64,000 bases of DNA from Owenweeksia sp. (lineage in GTDB: Bacteria > Bacteroidota > Bacteroidia > Flavobacteriales > Schleiferiaceae): the NCBI GenBank assembly GCA_002695025.1, contig NZNV01000006.1, positions 1-64,000 of the forward strand, written 5' to 3'. A program made the translations under genes and the position numbers. This document shows, in pieces, positions 25,046 to 34,830 of this stretch. The notes below the pieces were generated by a model. The model saw nothing but the letters and a program-made list of their open reading frames with translations, did no database searches and was not told the origin of the DNA. Numbering within the stretch: position 1 is the first letter of the stretch; every line of letters begins with the position of its first letter.

Positions 25046-25975
25046 ATGCGAATTACCTCTTTTTTAGCGGCCCTGTTTCTATTATTTTCCTTCAACCTTT
25101 CGGCTGGCGATGAAGATTCCCTGGCCATAAGTGATGAGGTGGCGGCCTATCTCCAATTTATGGACAGTGTGCAACAGGCCATACAATACACCTCCGGTAA
25201 AGTGGATATCGGGGAGGGCCTGGCCACCCTCAATGTGCCTCGCGGCTATAAATACATCCGTCCTGAACAGGCAGACTTTATCCTGGTGGATGTTTGGGGA
25301 AATCCTCCTGGCCAAAGCTCCCTGGGCATGGTTATGCCGGAGGCCAGTGGTCCCTTTGACGATAGTAGTTATGCCATTGTCATCAGCTATTCCGAAGAAG
25401 GCTATGTAGAGGATGATGATGCCGAAGACCTGGATTATGACGACCTGCTGGAGCAGATGCAGGAAGATACCCGAAACTGGAACAAGGAACGTATTGAAAT
25501 GGGTTACCCCGCGCTGGAATTGGTAGGTTGGGCCTCACCTCCCTTTTACGACCGTGAGAACAAAAAGCTCCACTGGGCCAAGGAACTCAGTTTTGAGGGC
25601 GAAGAAGGGAATACCCTCAATTATAATATCCGCGTACTCGGCCGTAAAGGTTACCTGGAGCTTAATTTTATTGGCGGTATGTACCTATTACCACAGGTAC
25701 AAAAAGATATGAATGGCATACTGGCCAGCGTGGATTTTAACCAGGGTAACCGTTATGCTGATTTCAACCCGGATATGGATGAAGTGGCGGCTTACGGCAT
25801 TGGCGGCCTCATTGCCGGTAAGGTGCTGGCCAAGGTGGGTTTCTTTGCGCTCCTGGCCAAGTTCTGGAAGATCATTGCTCTGGCGGTGGTGGGTGCTTTT
25901 GCAGCCGTTAAGAAGTTTTTTGGCGGCCGTGGCCATAAGGAAGATAAACCGGAAACACCCGCTCCCACAGCCTGA
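25046..25975 (+). CDS. DUF2167 membrane-anchored protein
   Basis: 309 residues with a signal peptide (SFLAALFLLFSFNLSAG). The pattern YTSGKVDIGEGLATLNVPRGYKYI, VDVWGNPP, LGMVMPE, YAIVISYSEEGYVEDDDAEDLDYDDLLEQMQ and YDRENKKLHWAKELSFEGEEGNTLNYNIRVLGRKGYLELNFI is that of DUF2167. Near the C-terminus are hydrophobic segments (about 245-285) followed by a basic tail, so the protein is probably anchored in the inner membrane with the domain outside. Function is unknown. Confidence 0.85.
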   Translation: MRITSFLAALFLLFSFNLSAGDEDSLAISDEVAAYLQFMDSVQQAIQYTSGKVDIGEGLATLNVPRGYKYIRPEQADFILVDVWGNPPGQSSLGMVMPEASGPFDDSSYAIVISYSEEGYVEDDDAEDLDYDDLLEQMQEDTRNWNKERIEMGYPALELVGWASPPFYDRENKKLHWAKELSFEGEEGNTLNYNIRVLGRKGYLELNFIGGMYLLPQVQKDMNGILASVDFNQGNRYADFNPDMDEVAAYGIGGLIAGKVLAKVGFFALLAKFWKIIALAVVGAFAAVKKFFGGRGHKEDKPETPAPTA

Positions 25976-26058
25976 GGATTGTTCTAATTTGATTGCAGAG
26001 CCCTTCCCCGGCACCCGCCTTTTTCGTAATATCGGTTTCTTTTTAAAAATCCCGGGGC

Positions 26059-26499
26059 ATGAAAGAATTATTGGAATTACTGGAGTATAACTTTTGGGCC
26101 AATGACCAGTTCATATTACGTCTTAAAGAGCAGGATGCGTTGCCGGATAGTATCCACCGCCAGGTGTCACACTTGCTCTCCGCTCACCGGATCTGGCTAC
26201 ATCGCGTAAACGGCCGGGGAACCCTTCCCTCAGTTTGGGGGGAGGTGGACCTTAGCTCCTGGGAGGGTATTAACATTGAACTCTATAATGAAACCACGGA
26301 CCTGGTAAAGTCCAATGCGCTGGATCGCGTGATCAGTTACAGGAATTCAAAGGGAGAGCTTTTTGAAGACCCATTGCGGGCCATATTGTTTCATGTGATC
26401 AACCATAGCACCCACCACCGGGCCCAAATAGCTCTTTTAATGCGTCAAAACCAGATATTACCACCCGTAAGTGACTACATTTTTTACCTGAGAAGCTGA
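26059..26499 (+). CDS. DinB family protein
   Basis: 146 residues, a four-helix DinB/YfiT-like fold. The three metal-ligand histidines appear to be present: HLLSAHRIWLH in helix 2 and HVINHSTHHRAQI near the C-terminus (HxxxH pattern). These proteins bind a divalent metal and, in studied cases, act as thiol-dependent transferases or have unknown function. It stands alone, 83 bp after the DUF2167 gene. Confidence 0.85.
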   Translation: MKELLELLEYNFWANDQFILRLKEQDALPDSIHRQVSHLLSAHRIWLHRVNGRGTLPSVWGEVDLSSWEGINIELYNETTDLVKSNALDRVISYRNSKGELFEDPLRAILFHVINHSTHHRAQIALLMRQNQILPPVSDYIFYLRS

Positions 26500-26585
26500 T
26501 TTAGTTGATCTATAGTAACTTGCAGCTTTAACAGGACCGATTGTACGTATATTCTTAATATTGCATTTATCTTAAACCTTAATTT

Positions 26586-28331
26586 ATGAAAAGAACCTTA
26601 CTTTTTCTCGCTACCCTTATGGGTCTGGCTTTTAATGCTTCAGCAGCCAGAATTTATGTTAACCTGAATGCAACGGGGAATAACAGTGGTACCAGTTGGA
26701 GCAATGCCTATACCTCGCTGGCCAATGCTTTGAATCAGGCGCAAAGCGGAGACGAAATATGGGTGGCCCAGGGAACCTACCTGCCAGGCACCACCGGTCG
26801 TCACAGCACCTTTGCCTTAAAAACATTCATGCACCTGTATGGCGGTTTTAACGGTACTGAAACCTTGCTGGAACAACGTGACCCTCAGGCTTACCCTACC
26901 ATCCTGGAAGGTGACCTGATGGGGAATGATAGTGGCGTACTCACGTATACCAATAGCACCCGTTCAGACAATGTGTATAGCGTGGTAACCATTGACAATG
27001 TGGATGGCGCGGAGATAGATGGATTTATTATACAGGGAGGAAATGCCAATAGTAGTGTAAAAGGCCCGGAACGCTATGGTGCCGGTGTGTATATAACCGG
27101 TTCAAATGTGGCGGATGGTACTATAAACGCTACCGTAAGAAATTGTACCATTCGTTATTGTACGGCCGTATACAGCTGTGCCGTTCAGGCCAAACATTAC
27201 CCTTCTACAAGCGGAGACGCTATGAATGTGCGTTACGAAAACCTGATCGTTCACGACAACCAGGCAGAAGGAAATGTTTTTGGAGGAGGCGGAAACACCT
27301 CGGATAATTCCATTACGTATGTGGTAGCAAATTGTCTTATCTATAATAATACTTCAAGCACGGGTTATGTGGCCGTTATTGATGCTCAGTTGAGTGGGTC
27401 TATAGAAGCTTACTGGGTAAACAATACCATTGTAAATAACAACCTGGGTTCAACACCTGCAATAGGTTTGGGTCGGTATAATTCCTCGGCAACCTCTGAG
27501 GGGTATTTTTACAATAATGTCTTTCACAATAATGGTGGTGGCCATGAGTTTGATCAACATCCTGGCCTCGCATGGGGAGTTTCCGTTTTTGCCTTTCACA
27601 ACAATATGGTGGAAAACCCTGATTATACCGAAGCCACGAGCCATTCGGGTAATATAGTGGATGTGCCCGATTTTGTTAATGAAGCAACTGATGATTTTCG
27701 ACTTACGGCTTGCTCCCCGGGGGTAGAAGATGGGGATACCCTGTTTACGGGTTCCGGGCAAGCGCACCTTAGCTTTAACTATACCGGACAAACGGATGCT
27801 CTGGGCTCTATCCGCTATTTTGGTAGCCAGGTTGATATGGGAGCTTATGAAAGAAGCTTTGATACTTCCATTGAGGTGGTGGCATCGGCAGGTCTGCTAT
27901 ACGCTAATCTTAGCGGAAGTAATATTACCTATCAATGGTTTGACTGTGCCACCGGTATACCTCTTCCGGGAGAGACGGATGATAGCTTGCATGTAACCGC
28001 CAACGGTAGCTATTACGTGGAAATTACTGAGGATTCCTGCCTCACTGCAAGGTCTGCCTGCGGAGAGATAAATACGGTTTCACTTATAGAAAAGAGAGCT
28101 TCAGTGGTGATGGATCTCTTCCCTAATCCCGTTTCGGATCGACTGCATATTTCCAGCCAGGAGAATATTGACCAGGTGACGATAGTTGACATTAGTGGTT
28201 GCGTAGTATTAAAAACGGGGCTAAACGAAAACTATGTGGATGTGTCTTTATTGAGGCCGGGGGTCTATATTTTGTTGGCCCAGGAAGGGGACCAGGTAAT
28301 TGCCAAAGGCCGGTTCAACCGTCTTCCTTAA
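26586..28331 (+). CDS. Secreted right-handed beta-helix protein with T9SS sorting domain
   Basis: 581 residues with a signal peptide (ending NASAA). Residues about 22-90 (RIYVNLNATGNNSGTSWSNAYTSLANAL..GDEIWVAQGTYLPG) match the start of the 'choice-of-anchor Q'/DUF1565 beta-helix group, and the following 300 residues contain stacked Asn-rich strands (IRNCTIRYC-like, ANCLIYNNTSS, VNNTIVNNN). A short Ig-like stretch (ITYQWFDCATG) leads to the C-terminal type A sorting domain (MDLFPNPVSDRLHIS ... LRPGVYILLA). Predicted to be secreted through the type IX system. Ligand or activity is unknown. A strong terminator follows at 28333. Confidence 0.83.
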   Translation: MKRTLLFLATLMGLAFNASAARIYVNLNATGNNSGTSWSNAYTSLANALNQAQSGDEIWVAQGTYLPGTTGRHSTFALKTFMHLYGGFNGTETLLEQRDPQAYPTILEGDLMGNDSGVLTYTNSTRSDNVYSVVTIDNVDGAEIDGFIIQGGNANSSVKGPERYGAGVYITGSNVADGTINATVRNCTIRYCTAVYSCAVQAKHYPSTSGDAMNVRYENLIVHDNQAEGNVFGGGGNTSDNSITYVVANCLIYNNTSSTGYVAVIDAQLSGSIEAYWVNNTIVNNNLGSTPAIGLGRYNSSATSEGYFYNNVFHNNGGGHEFDQHPGLAWGVSVFAFHNNMVENPDYTEATSHSGNIVDVPDFVNEATDDFRLTACSPGVEDGDTLFTGSGQAHLSFNYTGQTDALGSIRYFGSQVDMGAYERSFDTSIEVVASAGLLYANLSGSNITYQWFDCATGIPLPGETDDSLHVTANGSYYVEITEDSCLTARSACGEINTVSLIEKRASVVMDLFPNPVSDRLHISSQENIDQVTIVDISGCVVLKTGLNENYVDVSLLRPGVYILLAQEGDQVIAKGRFNRLP

Positions 28332-28332
28332 C

Positions 28333-28362
28333 AAAAAGCCCCGCTACATAGCGGGGCTTTTT
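28333..28362. terminator. Bidirectional intrinsic terminator
   Basis: A perfect 14-bp stem, AAAAAGCCCCGCTA / TAGCGGGGCTTTTT, with a two-base loop, lies between the convergent genes ending at 28331 and 28387. A- and T-runs on both sides of the GC core allow termination in both directions. Confidence 0.92.
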
Positions 28363-28386
28363 GTTTGGTATCCGGGTTTCGGATTT

Positions 28387-31300
28387 CTATTCTATAATGA
28401 ACTTACTGCTTACGCTGATATTCTCCCCTTCAATGGCTACTATATAAAGGCCAGCAGGTAATTCAGCAATATCAATACCTACAGAAACACGGCTGGATTT
28501 TTCCAGGTTCTGTTTCATGACCATTTGCCCCACATTGTTGAAGATCATCAGGGACCCGTTTTCTACGGCTGTACTGGTTTCCAGTTCCAGGTTAAGCCTT
28601 TCATCAGCCGGGTTAGGGAAGATGGAGAAGGAGCGTACGTTCCTGAATTCTTCCTGGCCAATATTGAATTGTACAGTATCCGAGAAACGGGAACAACCGT
28701 TCTGATCCGTAATGCGGACCCGGTAATTACCACTTACCGATGGGGTATAATTACGCGAAGAGGCATTAAAAATAGCCGTTGGTCCATTGAACCATTGGTA
28801 GCTTAAGCCGGCCTGATCACACTGCATGGTGGAACCCACTATACTAACGGTAGGCTTTACCGGGGCCGGTACTACATGAATAGTGGCCGTATCCTTAACT
28901 GTATCGCAGGCGCCTGATGTGAAGGCGTAGGTGATCCGGAACGAACCAACGCCTACCGAGTCAGGGTAGAAGAGGCCGTTGTAAATACCCGGGCCGGAAT
29001 AGTTACCACCAATGGGAGATCCACCACTCAGGGCCACGCCACCACTTTCCAGGCAAACGGGTGCAGGAGTATTGAAGCTTACCTGTGCCGGGGCATCTAC
29101 ACGGATAGTGCGTAGGGTACTGTTCACACAGCCATTGGAGTCAACATAATTATAAGTAAGCACGTGAAAACCCTGTCCGGCTGCAGAAGGGTCAAATTGG
29201 GAACCCTGTACACCGGGGCCCTTGAAAGTGCCTCCTGAAGGAGTGGCACTCAGGGAAACAGGCGCATCCGAAATGCAGAGATCTGCAACCGCATTTACCT
29301 GAACCGTTGGTTGTGAATATACATCCACGCTGATCGTATCGGTGAAAGCGCTTTCCGGGAAGGCGCAATCTTCAGACGACTTTACGATCGCAAATACCTC
29401 ATCACCATCTCCAAGTCCTGTATAGTTGAAGGAGGGAGAACTGCCCTTGCTGATGCGTGAACCGTTACGGTACCATTCGTAAATAGCATTAGTGCCAGCA
29501 TGGGTTACGGATAGCGACACCTTGAGGGTGTCGTTGAAACATAATGTGGGAGAGCTGCCAAGCACTATCGTGGCCTTTACCGAATCGGCAGGGTCAATGG
29601 TGATAAACGAGGTTTTGGTAACGGAATCCGTACCAAAAGCATTGGTTACCTTGAGTTTAACCGGGTAGGTGCCTGCTGCGTTATAAGTTACGGATGGGTT
29701 GCGGTCGGTGGAAACTGCGGGAGTTGCACCCGTTAATATCCACTCATAGGTGGATGGTGAGCCGTAGGATTGATCCGTAAGAGTAAGCGGGCGCAGAGCA
29801 CATGTCGCCTGTTGCGGACCGCTGAAGGCAGCAGTAGGAGCAACGGATGAATTTCCGCTGATGTTGATATTGTCCAGGTAAATATTATTACCTCCGGCCT
29901 TGCCTGCTTCAAACTTGATGCGGATACCTTCCAGGCCATCATAGGCGTTAAGGTTCACGGTTTTGCACAGGCCGAAGCCCGCATTACCACACCAGTCGGC
30001 AGACGAGCTGGGAACAAAGTTCGAGTTCAGGGGAGTGGAGGTAACAAAGTTGGAAGTGCCATCTTCATAAAACTCCTGCAACAGTGTCCAGTTGTTCTGG
30101 CATTGGGTGGCGATATACACCCGCAGGGTATCATTGGTATTACCACCCCGTCCACGGTAAGCGTAATCAAAACTCATGTTTACCGAGCTGTGATTTACAA
30201 AGCTAATGGTAGGTGAAATAAGTTCATAGGGGCCGTTCCCGGTATTGAAATAGAGGTTGGAGCGTGCCGCCTGGTTACCCGGGCTATTGCCGGAAACCTG
30301 CTGCAGTTCCCATCCTTCCTGATCGGGGGAAACTACCTCCCAGCGATCAAAACTGCCTGGAGTTTCAAAATCTTCCTGGAAAGGCAGTGGCAGGCCTCCC
30401 TGCGATACAGCTGACATATAATAGCTGGTGTGGGAACCCAGGCTGTTGCTTACCGTCAATTGAATATTGTAAATGCCATCCTGGTTAAAAGTAACCTGCG
30501 GGTTTTGTGAATTGGCGTTGGTGCCGTTTACATAGCTGAAGGTGGCAGGGCTTATGGACCAGCTCCAGCTGGTAGGGTGGTAATGTGAAAGATCCGTGAG
30601 GGTAACAATATTACCTGAACATACGGCTGCCGGGAAAGTGGCGTCAGCCAGGGGTGGCACAATATCCGAGTACAGGGGCGACTTCCAGAGGCCACGTCCA
30701 TAGGTGGCAATCTTAAGCCTGCGATCGTTGTAGGTGATCTCAATTTCGTTTACAATAACGTTGGGAAGGTTATTGTTGAAGGGTATCCAGCTATTCAGGT
30801 TATTATCCTTGTAAAAAACCCCCAGGTCGGTGCCTACGTACACCCCAGTGGCCGCATTATTTTCAATGGCTACACAGTTGGCAGGAATATTGGGCAGGTT
30901 GGCGGATATGTTATCCCAGGTATTTCCCCCGTCCCTGGATTCATATACTTTCTGCCCGGCCGAATAGCCACTACGAGTAATAAATACGTGCATAGGATCA
31001 TCGTAAGCTACGGCTATATAAGTGATCTCACGAGTACCCGGGGTGGAAAGGCTCGCAAAGGTAGAGCCGTAATCTTCACTACGCCACAAACGGCTGCCCT
31101 CCGAAACATAGAGTACATTGGAATGAGTAGGCGAAAGTGCCATCTGATCAAGATTGGAGCCTCCGGTCATGCCGGAAGGGCTTACAGCATTAAAGGAACT
31201 TCCCCCGTTGTTGGAACGGTATACCCTTGAAAAACCGGCATATAGCGTATCAGGGTGCTTTTGGTCGATCAGGAAGGGAGTGATCCAGTTGCCGCTACCA

Positions 31301-32904
31301 GAAGGAGGCAGGTTAAAGGGAGCATTAAAGTCATTTCCCCGGTTCATGGACTTCCCGAAATTTCCATAATAAATGGAAGAATACATGGTGTTGGGGTCTT
31401 TGGGATCTATGGCGCATTCCATGCCATCTCCCCCGCGAACACCTTCCCAGTTACCTCCATCGTACAGGTCCGTACCATTGTCCTGGGCACCGTTAATTAC
31501 CAGGTCGGGATCGGTGGCGGAAGCCCCTAGTTTATAATATTGGGTAATGTTCATCCCATCGTTCAGTTCCACCCAGTTGGAGGAGTTGTCGTCCTTACGG
31601 TAAATACCACCGTCACAACCGGCATATAGGGAGGAGCCATCTTCAGTATATCCCAGGTGGTGGATATCCGCATGGATAAAGCTGGCGCCAAAGCCTTGCC
31701 AGTGGCCGATAATGTTCCAGCTTATACCTCCGTTGGATGATTGCCATACATTGACGCCCCCTACGGCCACTTCATCTTTATCGGTTGGGTTTACCGCAAT
31801 GGCAAGATCGTACCATGCCTGGCCGCCACTGTCGCTACCTGTGTTGCTCCACCCCAGTAGGTTAGGAGCTGTAGAACGTGCAGTCCAGTTTGCACCATTG
31901 TCCGTAGAGCGATACGTGCCCAGGTAGCCATTGTTATTGGCTCCGTACAAGGCATACACATAATTGGGATCGTCAGGAGTTACGGCAAGCTCTATTCTCC
32001 GGATACCACTGGTGGGTAGGCCGGCACTCTGAAGCTGGGTCCAGTTGATACCATTGTCCACACTCTTATAAATGCGGGTAGCCGAAGTAGCATACAAGAT
32101 GTTCGGGTCTCCAGGCTTTTGAACGAGCGCGTTGAACACTCCGTTCTGTGTATTGGTCCAGGTGGCTCCACCGTTGGTAGAACGTTGAATACCTGCACTG
32201 GTGGTGGCAATGAGGATATTGGTCTGTGTAGGGTGGATCATAAGGTTGGAGATACGGATCTGTTGACTGACGTTATAGCTGAGTCCTGTGGCATTCCAGC
32301 TGACCCCACCATCCGTTGATTTTAAAACACCATAACTATAAGTGTCTGATCCGTCACGGTCGCCCGTGGCAATGTATAGGATCGAGGGGTTTGAAGGGTC
32401 AATATCAATATCCGTAACGCCCAGGTTGGGGAGAAGGTCGGTATTGGTGGACCAGCTCTGGCCACCATCCGTACTTTGCCATAAACCACCGGCCGGGGTT
32501 CCTATCCATATTTGCTGGGGATTTACCGGGCTTATGGTTACTTTATTGATTCGGCCTACACCGTTGAGAGCGTTACCATTGTATGGGCCTATTGGCGACC
32601 AGGATCCGACATTTACACTGTTTTGGGTAGCTTTTACTTCTTCATAAGCCGTAGCCAAATCAGATGGGTTGGGACGTATGCCTTCCGGGTATACACGTGG
32701 TTCCATAAAGGCTTCCCAGCGTTTGAACTGTTTCCAGCCTTTGCCCTTTTCTATTTCACGTCCTTGCCAGTATTGTTCAAAACTCTTTTGGACTGTATAG
32801 AAGTTCACATCAGGGTCTTCCATCTGATCTATCCAATCGGCATTTTGGGCCAGGGCCCATCCATAGCACACCATCATTATGGCAACTGATAAGCAGTACT
32901 TCAT
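28387..32904 (-). CDS. Very large secreted BNR/VPS10 propeller and PKD-domain protein with T9SS sorting domain
   Basis: 1505 residues from the ATG at 32904, chosen because it begins a signal peptide (MKYCLSVAIM...ALAQ). The first half has many BNR/sortilin repeats (LWQSTDGGQSWSTN, LKSTDGGVSWNAT, QRSTNGGATWTNT, YESRDGGNTWDNI). From about residue 770 come Cys-containing PKD/Ig-like units (TLTDLSHYHPTSWSWSISP, LTLTDQSYGSPSTYEW). Between them is a probable jelly-roll/MAM-like stretch (FQEDFETPGSFDRWEVVSP ... IYLDNINISG). The protein ends with a type A sorting domain (RSFSIFPNPADERLNLE ... FIIE). It resembles the product of 9203-11857 in the propeller part but lacks a lipobox. It is probably an adhesin-like or substrate-binding surface protein; no catalytic motif is seen. 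Confidence 0.85.
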   Translation of the reverse strand: MKYCLSVAIMMVCYGWALAQNADWIDQMEDPDVNFYTVQKSFEQYWQGREIEKGKGWKQFKRWEAFMEPRVYPEGIRPNPSDLATAYEEVKATQNSVNVGSWSPIGPYNGNALNGVGRINKVTISPVNPQQIWIGTPAGGLWQSTDGGQSWSTNTDLLPNLGVTDIDIDPSNPSILYIATGDRDGSDTYSYGVLKSTDGGVSWNATGLSYNVSQQIRISNLMIHPTQTNILIATTSAGIQRSTNGGATWTNTQNGVFNALVQKPGDPNILYATSATRIYKSVDNGINWTQLQSAGLPTSGIRRIELAVTPDDPNYVYALYGANNNGYLGTYRSTDNGANWTARSTAPNLLGWSNTGSDSGGQAWYDLAIAVNPTDKDEVAVGGVNVWQSSNGGISWNIIGHWQGFGASFIHADIHHLGYTEDGSSLYAGCDGGIYRKDDNSSNWVELNDGMNITQYYKLGASATDPDLVINGAQDNGTDLYDGGNWEGVRGGDGMECAIDPKDPNTMYSSIYYGNFGKSMNRGNDFNAPFNLPPSGSGNWITPFLIDQKHPDTLYAGFSRVYRSNNGGSSFNAVSPSGMTGGSNLDQMALSPTHSNVLYVSEGSRLWRSEDYGSTFASLSTPGTREITYIAVAYDDPMHVFITRSGYSAGQKVYESRDGGNTWDNISANLPNIPANCVAIENNAATGVYVGTDLGVFYKDNNLNSWIPFNNNLPNVIVNEIEITYNDRRLKIATYGRGLWKSPLYSDIVPPLADATFPAAVCSGNIVTLTDLSHYHPTSWSWSISPATFSYVNGTNANSQNPQVTFNQDGIYNIQLTVSNSLGSHTSYYMSAVSQGGLPLPFQEDFETPGSFDRWEVVSPDQEGWELQQVSGNSPGNQAARSNLYFNTGNGPYELISPTISFVNHSSVNMSFDYAYRGRGGNTNDTLRVYIATQCQNNWTLLQEFYEDGTSNFVTSTPLNSNFVPSSSADWCGNAGFGLCKTVNLNAYDGLEGIRIKFEAGKAGGNNIYLDNINISGNSSVAPTAAFSGPQQATCALRPLTLTDQSYGSPSTYEWILTGATPAVSTDRNPSVTYNAAGTYPVKLKVTNAFGTDSVTKTSFITIDPADSVKATIVLGSSPTLCFNDTLKVSLSVTHAGTNAIYEWYRNGSRISKGSSPSFNYTGLGDGDEVFAIVKSSEDCAFPESAFTDTISVDVYSQPTVQVNAVADLCISDAPVSLSATPSGGTFKGPGVQGSQFDPSAAGQGFHVLTYNYVDSNGCVNSTLRTIRVDAPAQVSFNTPAPVCLESGGVALSGGSPIGGNYSGPGIYNGLFYPDSVGVGSFRITYAFTSGACDTVKDTATIHVVPAPVKPTVSIVGSTMQCDQAGLSYQWFNGPTAIFNASSRNYTPSVSGNYRVRITDQNGCSRFSDTVQFNIGQEEFRNVRSFSIFPNPADERLNLELETSTAVENGSLMIFNNVGQMVMKQNLEKSSRVSVGIDIAELPAGLYIVAIEGENISVSSKFIIE

Positions 32905-33045
32905 ATATTGGTATTCTTTCAAGTTTTTAGCCCTGATAATCAATCAATTATCGGACCGGGATTTTTCTTAGGGGCTCTAAATATACGTAAATGACCCATT
33001 TGAGGATTGCCTTGATAGAAGAATGCCGGGCAGGCGATAGACAGA

Positions 33046-34824
33046 TTATTCCGAGAACTCCAGCAACTTCCTGCGGTATACTGAAAACATTTTTGATTTA
33101 GAAACAAAACCCTCGTAACGTCCTGAACGTACTACCGGCAGATTCCAGGCCCCGCTGGACTGGAATTTCTGCATAACCGAGTTCATGGTTTCATTCTTTT
33201 CTATAATAGCCGGAGGAGGGTTCATTAGTTCACTTACATAGGTGTCATTGTACAGTGACTGATCAAACATGATGTTACGAAAGTCATCGAGTGTGAGTAC
33301 GCCTACCAGCTTTTCTTCCTCGTCAACCACCGGGAAGAGGTTGCGCTTGCTGGTACTCACCACTTTTACCAGCTCACCCAGGCTCATCTCAGGATTTACC
33401 TTCACAAAATCGGTTTCCAGTACCGCATCAATATTAAGCAGGGTAAGGATCACCTGGTCTTTATTGTGGGTTAGTATGTCTCCCTTCCGGGCCAGCTGCA
33501 TCGTATAAACAGAGTGTGGCATGATCTGCCGGGTAACCACAAAGGATATGGCAGAAACCAGCATCAGGGGGATAAAGAGTTCATATCCTCCGGTGATCTC
33601 CGCGATCATAAAGATAGCCGTTAAGGGGGCGTGCAGGACCCCGGCCATTAGTCCGGCCATACCCACCAGGGCGTAATTGCTGGAAGATAGGGTGATCCAG
33701 TTGAACTCATTGATGAACCGGGCAAATACAAACCCGGAAGATGCCCCTATGAAAAGTGAAGGTGCAAATACTCCTCCCACACCTCCAGCGCCCAGGGTAA
33801 ACGTGGTGGCAAACCCCTTAAAGAGCACGAGGCCTATGAGCAGGGCTATTACCAGGTAATCAGAGGTATGGTACTCATACAGGAAACTGCGCTCAATTAC
33901 CTTGTCAAGGTTGCCATTCAAGAGATGGTTAATGGTTTCGTAGCCTTCTCCGTATAATGGCGGTATCAGAAATATAAGTAAGCCCAGCAGGCTGCCGCCT
34001 ATCAATATTTTGGTCCAGGGGTTGGCAAAGCGACTGAAGAGGTTATCCACGTAAAAATAAAGGCGGTTGAAATACACGGACACAAAAGCGGTCATTACCC
34101 CCAGCAGTGCATAAAAAGGGACCTCGGCAACCCGGAAAGGGGCAATGTATTTATAGTGAAAAAGGTAATCACCACCCTGAATGAAAATAGTAGTAACGGC
34201 ACCGGAAACGGAAGCCAGCAATAAAGGTATCAGAGATCCGAAAGTAAGGTCGAGGCTGAAGATCTCTATGGTAAAGATAATAGCCGCAATAGGTGCATTA
34301 AAGATGGAGGCGATGGCGCCTGCGGCAGCGCAGGATATGAGCAGGATGCGTGATTTATAATTAATGTGCATGAGGCGCCCCAGGTTGGAGCCAATGGCTG
34401 CCCCGGTTCCCACGGAAGGGCCTTCCAGCCCCACCGAGCCACCAAACCCCACTGTAAAAATACTGGTGATCATGTGGCTGAACATCTGTGAAGCGGGCAG
34501 TATACCGCTCTTGCGGGATATGGCAAAGAGGGTATTGGGTACCCCTTCGCCCACCTTTCTTCCCCGGAGAGCTTTGCGAACGATCACCGTAATGAATATC
34601 CCGATAATGGGAAAAGCAAAGTAAAAGGGGTTGTAATACTTGGTAAGGTAGTCCGAGGTGACCAGGCTCTGTATAAAGTGGGTAGTGTTTTTAAGCACCA
34701 CCGCTACCAGCCCGGTAAGAAAACCTACTACGATGCTGAGGATAAGGATAAACTGACGTTGCGGGAGATGCCGGGCTCTCCACTTTAAAAACCGGCCCAG
34801 CAGGCTGTTGCGTCCGTCCGGCAT
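33046..34824 (-). CDS. ClC-type chloride channel/antiporter with CBS domains
   Basis: 592 residues. About ten membrane helices carry ClC motifs: GFGGSVGLEGPSVGTGAAIG (127-145), where E134 in GxEGP is the gating glutamate, and LGAGGVGGVFAPSLFIGASSG, the GxFxP motif lining the anion site. The last 125 residues form a CBS pair (VNPEMSLGELVKVVSTSKRNLFPVVDEE..LVGVLTLDDFR; MNPPPAIIEKNETMNSVMQKF). Whether it is a channel or a Cl-/H+ exchanger cannot be decided by inspection. It starts six bases after the stop of aspS on the same strand, so the two form an operon with no obvious functional link. Confidence 0.9.
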   Translation of the reverse strand: MPDGRNSLLGRFLKWRARHLPQRQFILILSIVVGFLTGLVAVVLKNTTHFIQSLVTSDYLTKYYNPFYFAFPIIGIFITVIVRKALRGRKVGEGVPNTLFAISRKSGILPASQMFSHMITSIFTVGFGGSVGLEGPSVGTGAAIGSNLGRLMHINYKSRILLISCAAAGAIASIFNAPIAAIIFTIEIFSLDLTFGSLIPLLLASVSGAVTTIFIQGGDYLFHYKYIAPFRVAEVPFYALLGVMTAFVSVYFNRLYFYVDNLFSRFANPWTKILIGGSLLGLLIFLIPPLYGEGYETINHLLNGNLDKVIERSFLYEYHTSDYLVIALLIGLVLFKGFATTFTLGAGGVGGVFAPSLFIGASSGFVFARFINEFNWITLSSSNYALVGMAGLMAGVLHAPLTAIFMIAEITGGYELFIPLMLVSAISFVVTRQIMPHSVYTMQLARKGDILTHNKDQVILTLLNIDAVLETDFVKVNPEMSLGELVKVVSTSKRNLFPVVDEEEKLVGVLTLDDFRNIMFDQSLYNDTYVSELMNPPPAIIEKNETMNSVMQKFQSSGAWNLPVVRSGRYEGFVSKSKMFSVYRRKLLEFSE

Positions 34825-34830
34825 TTCCCC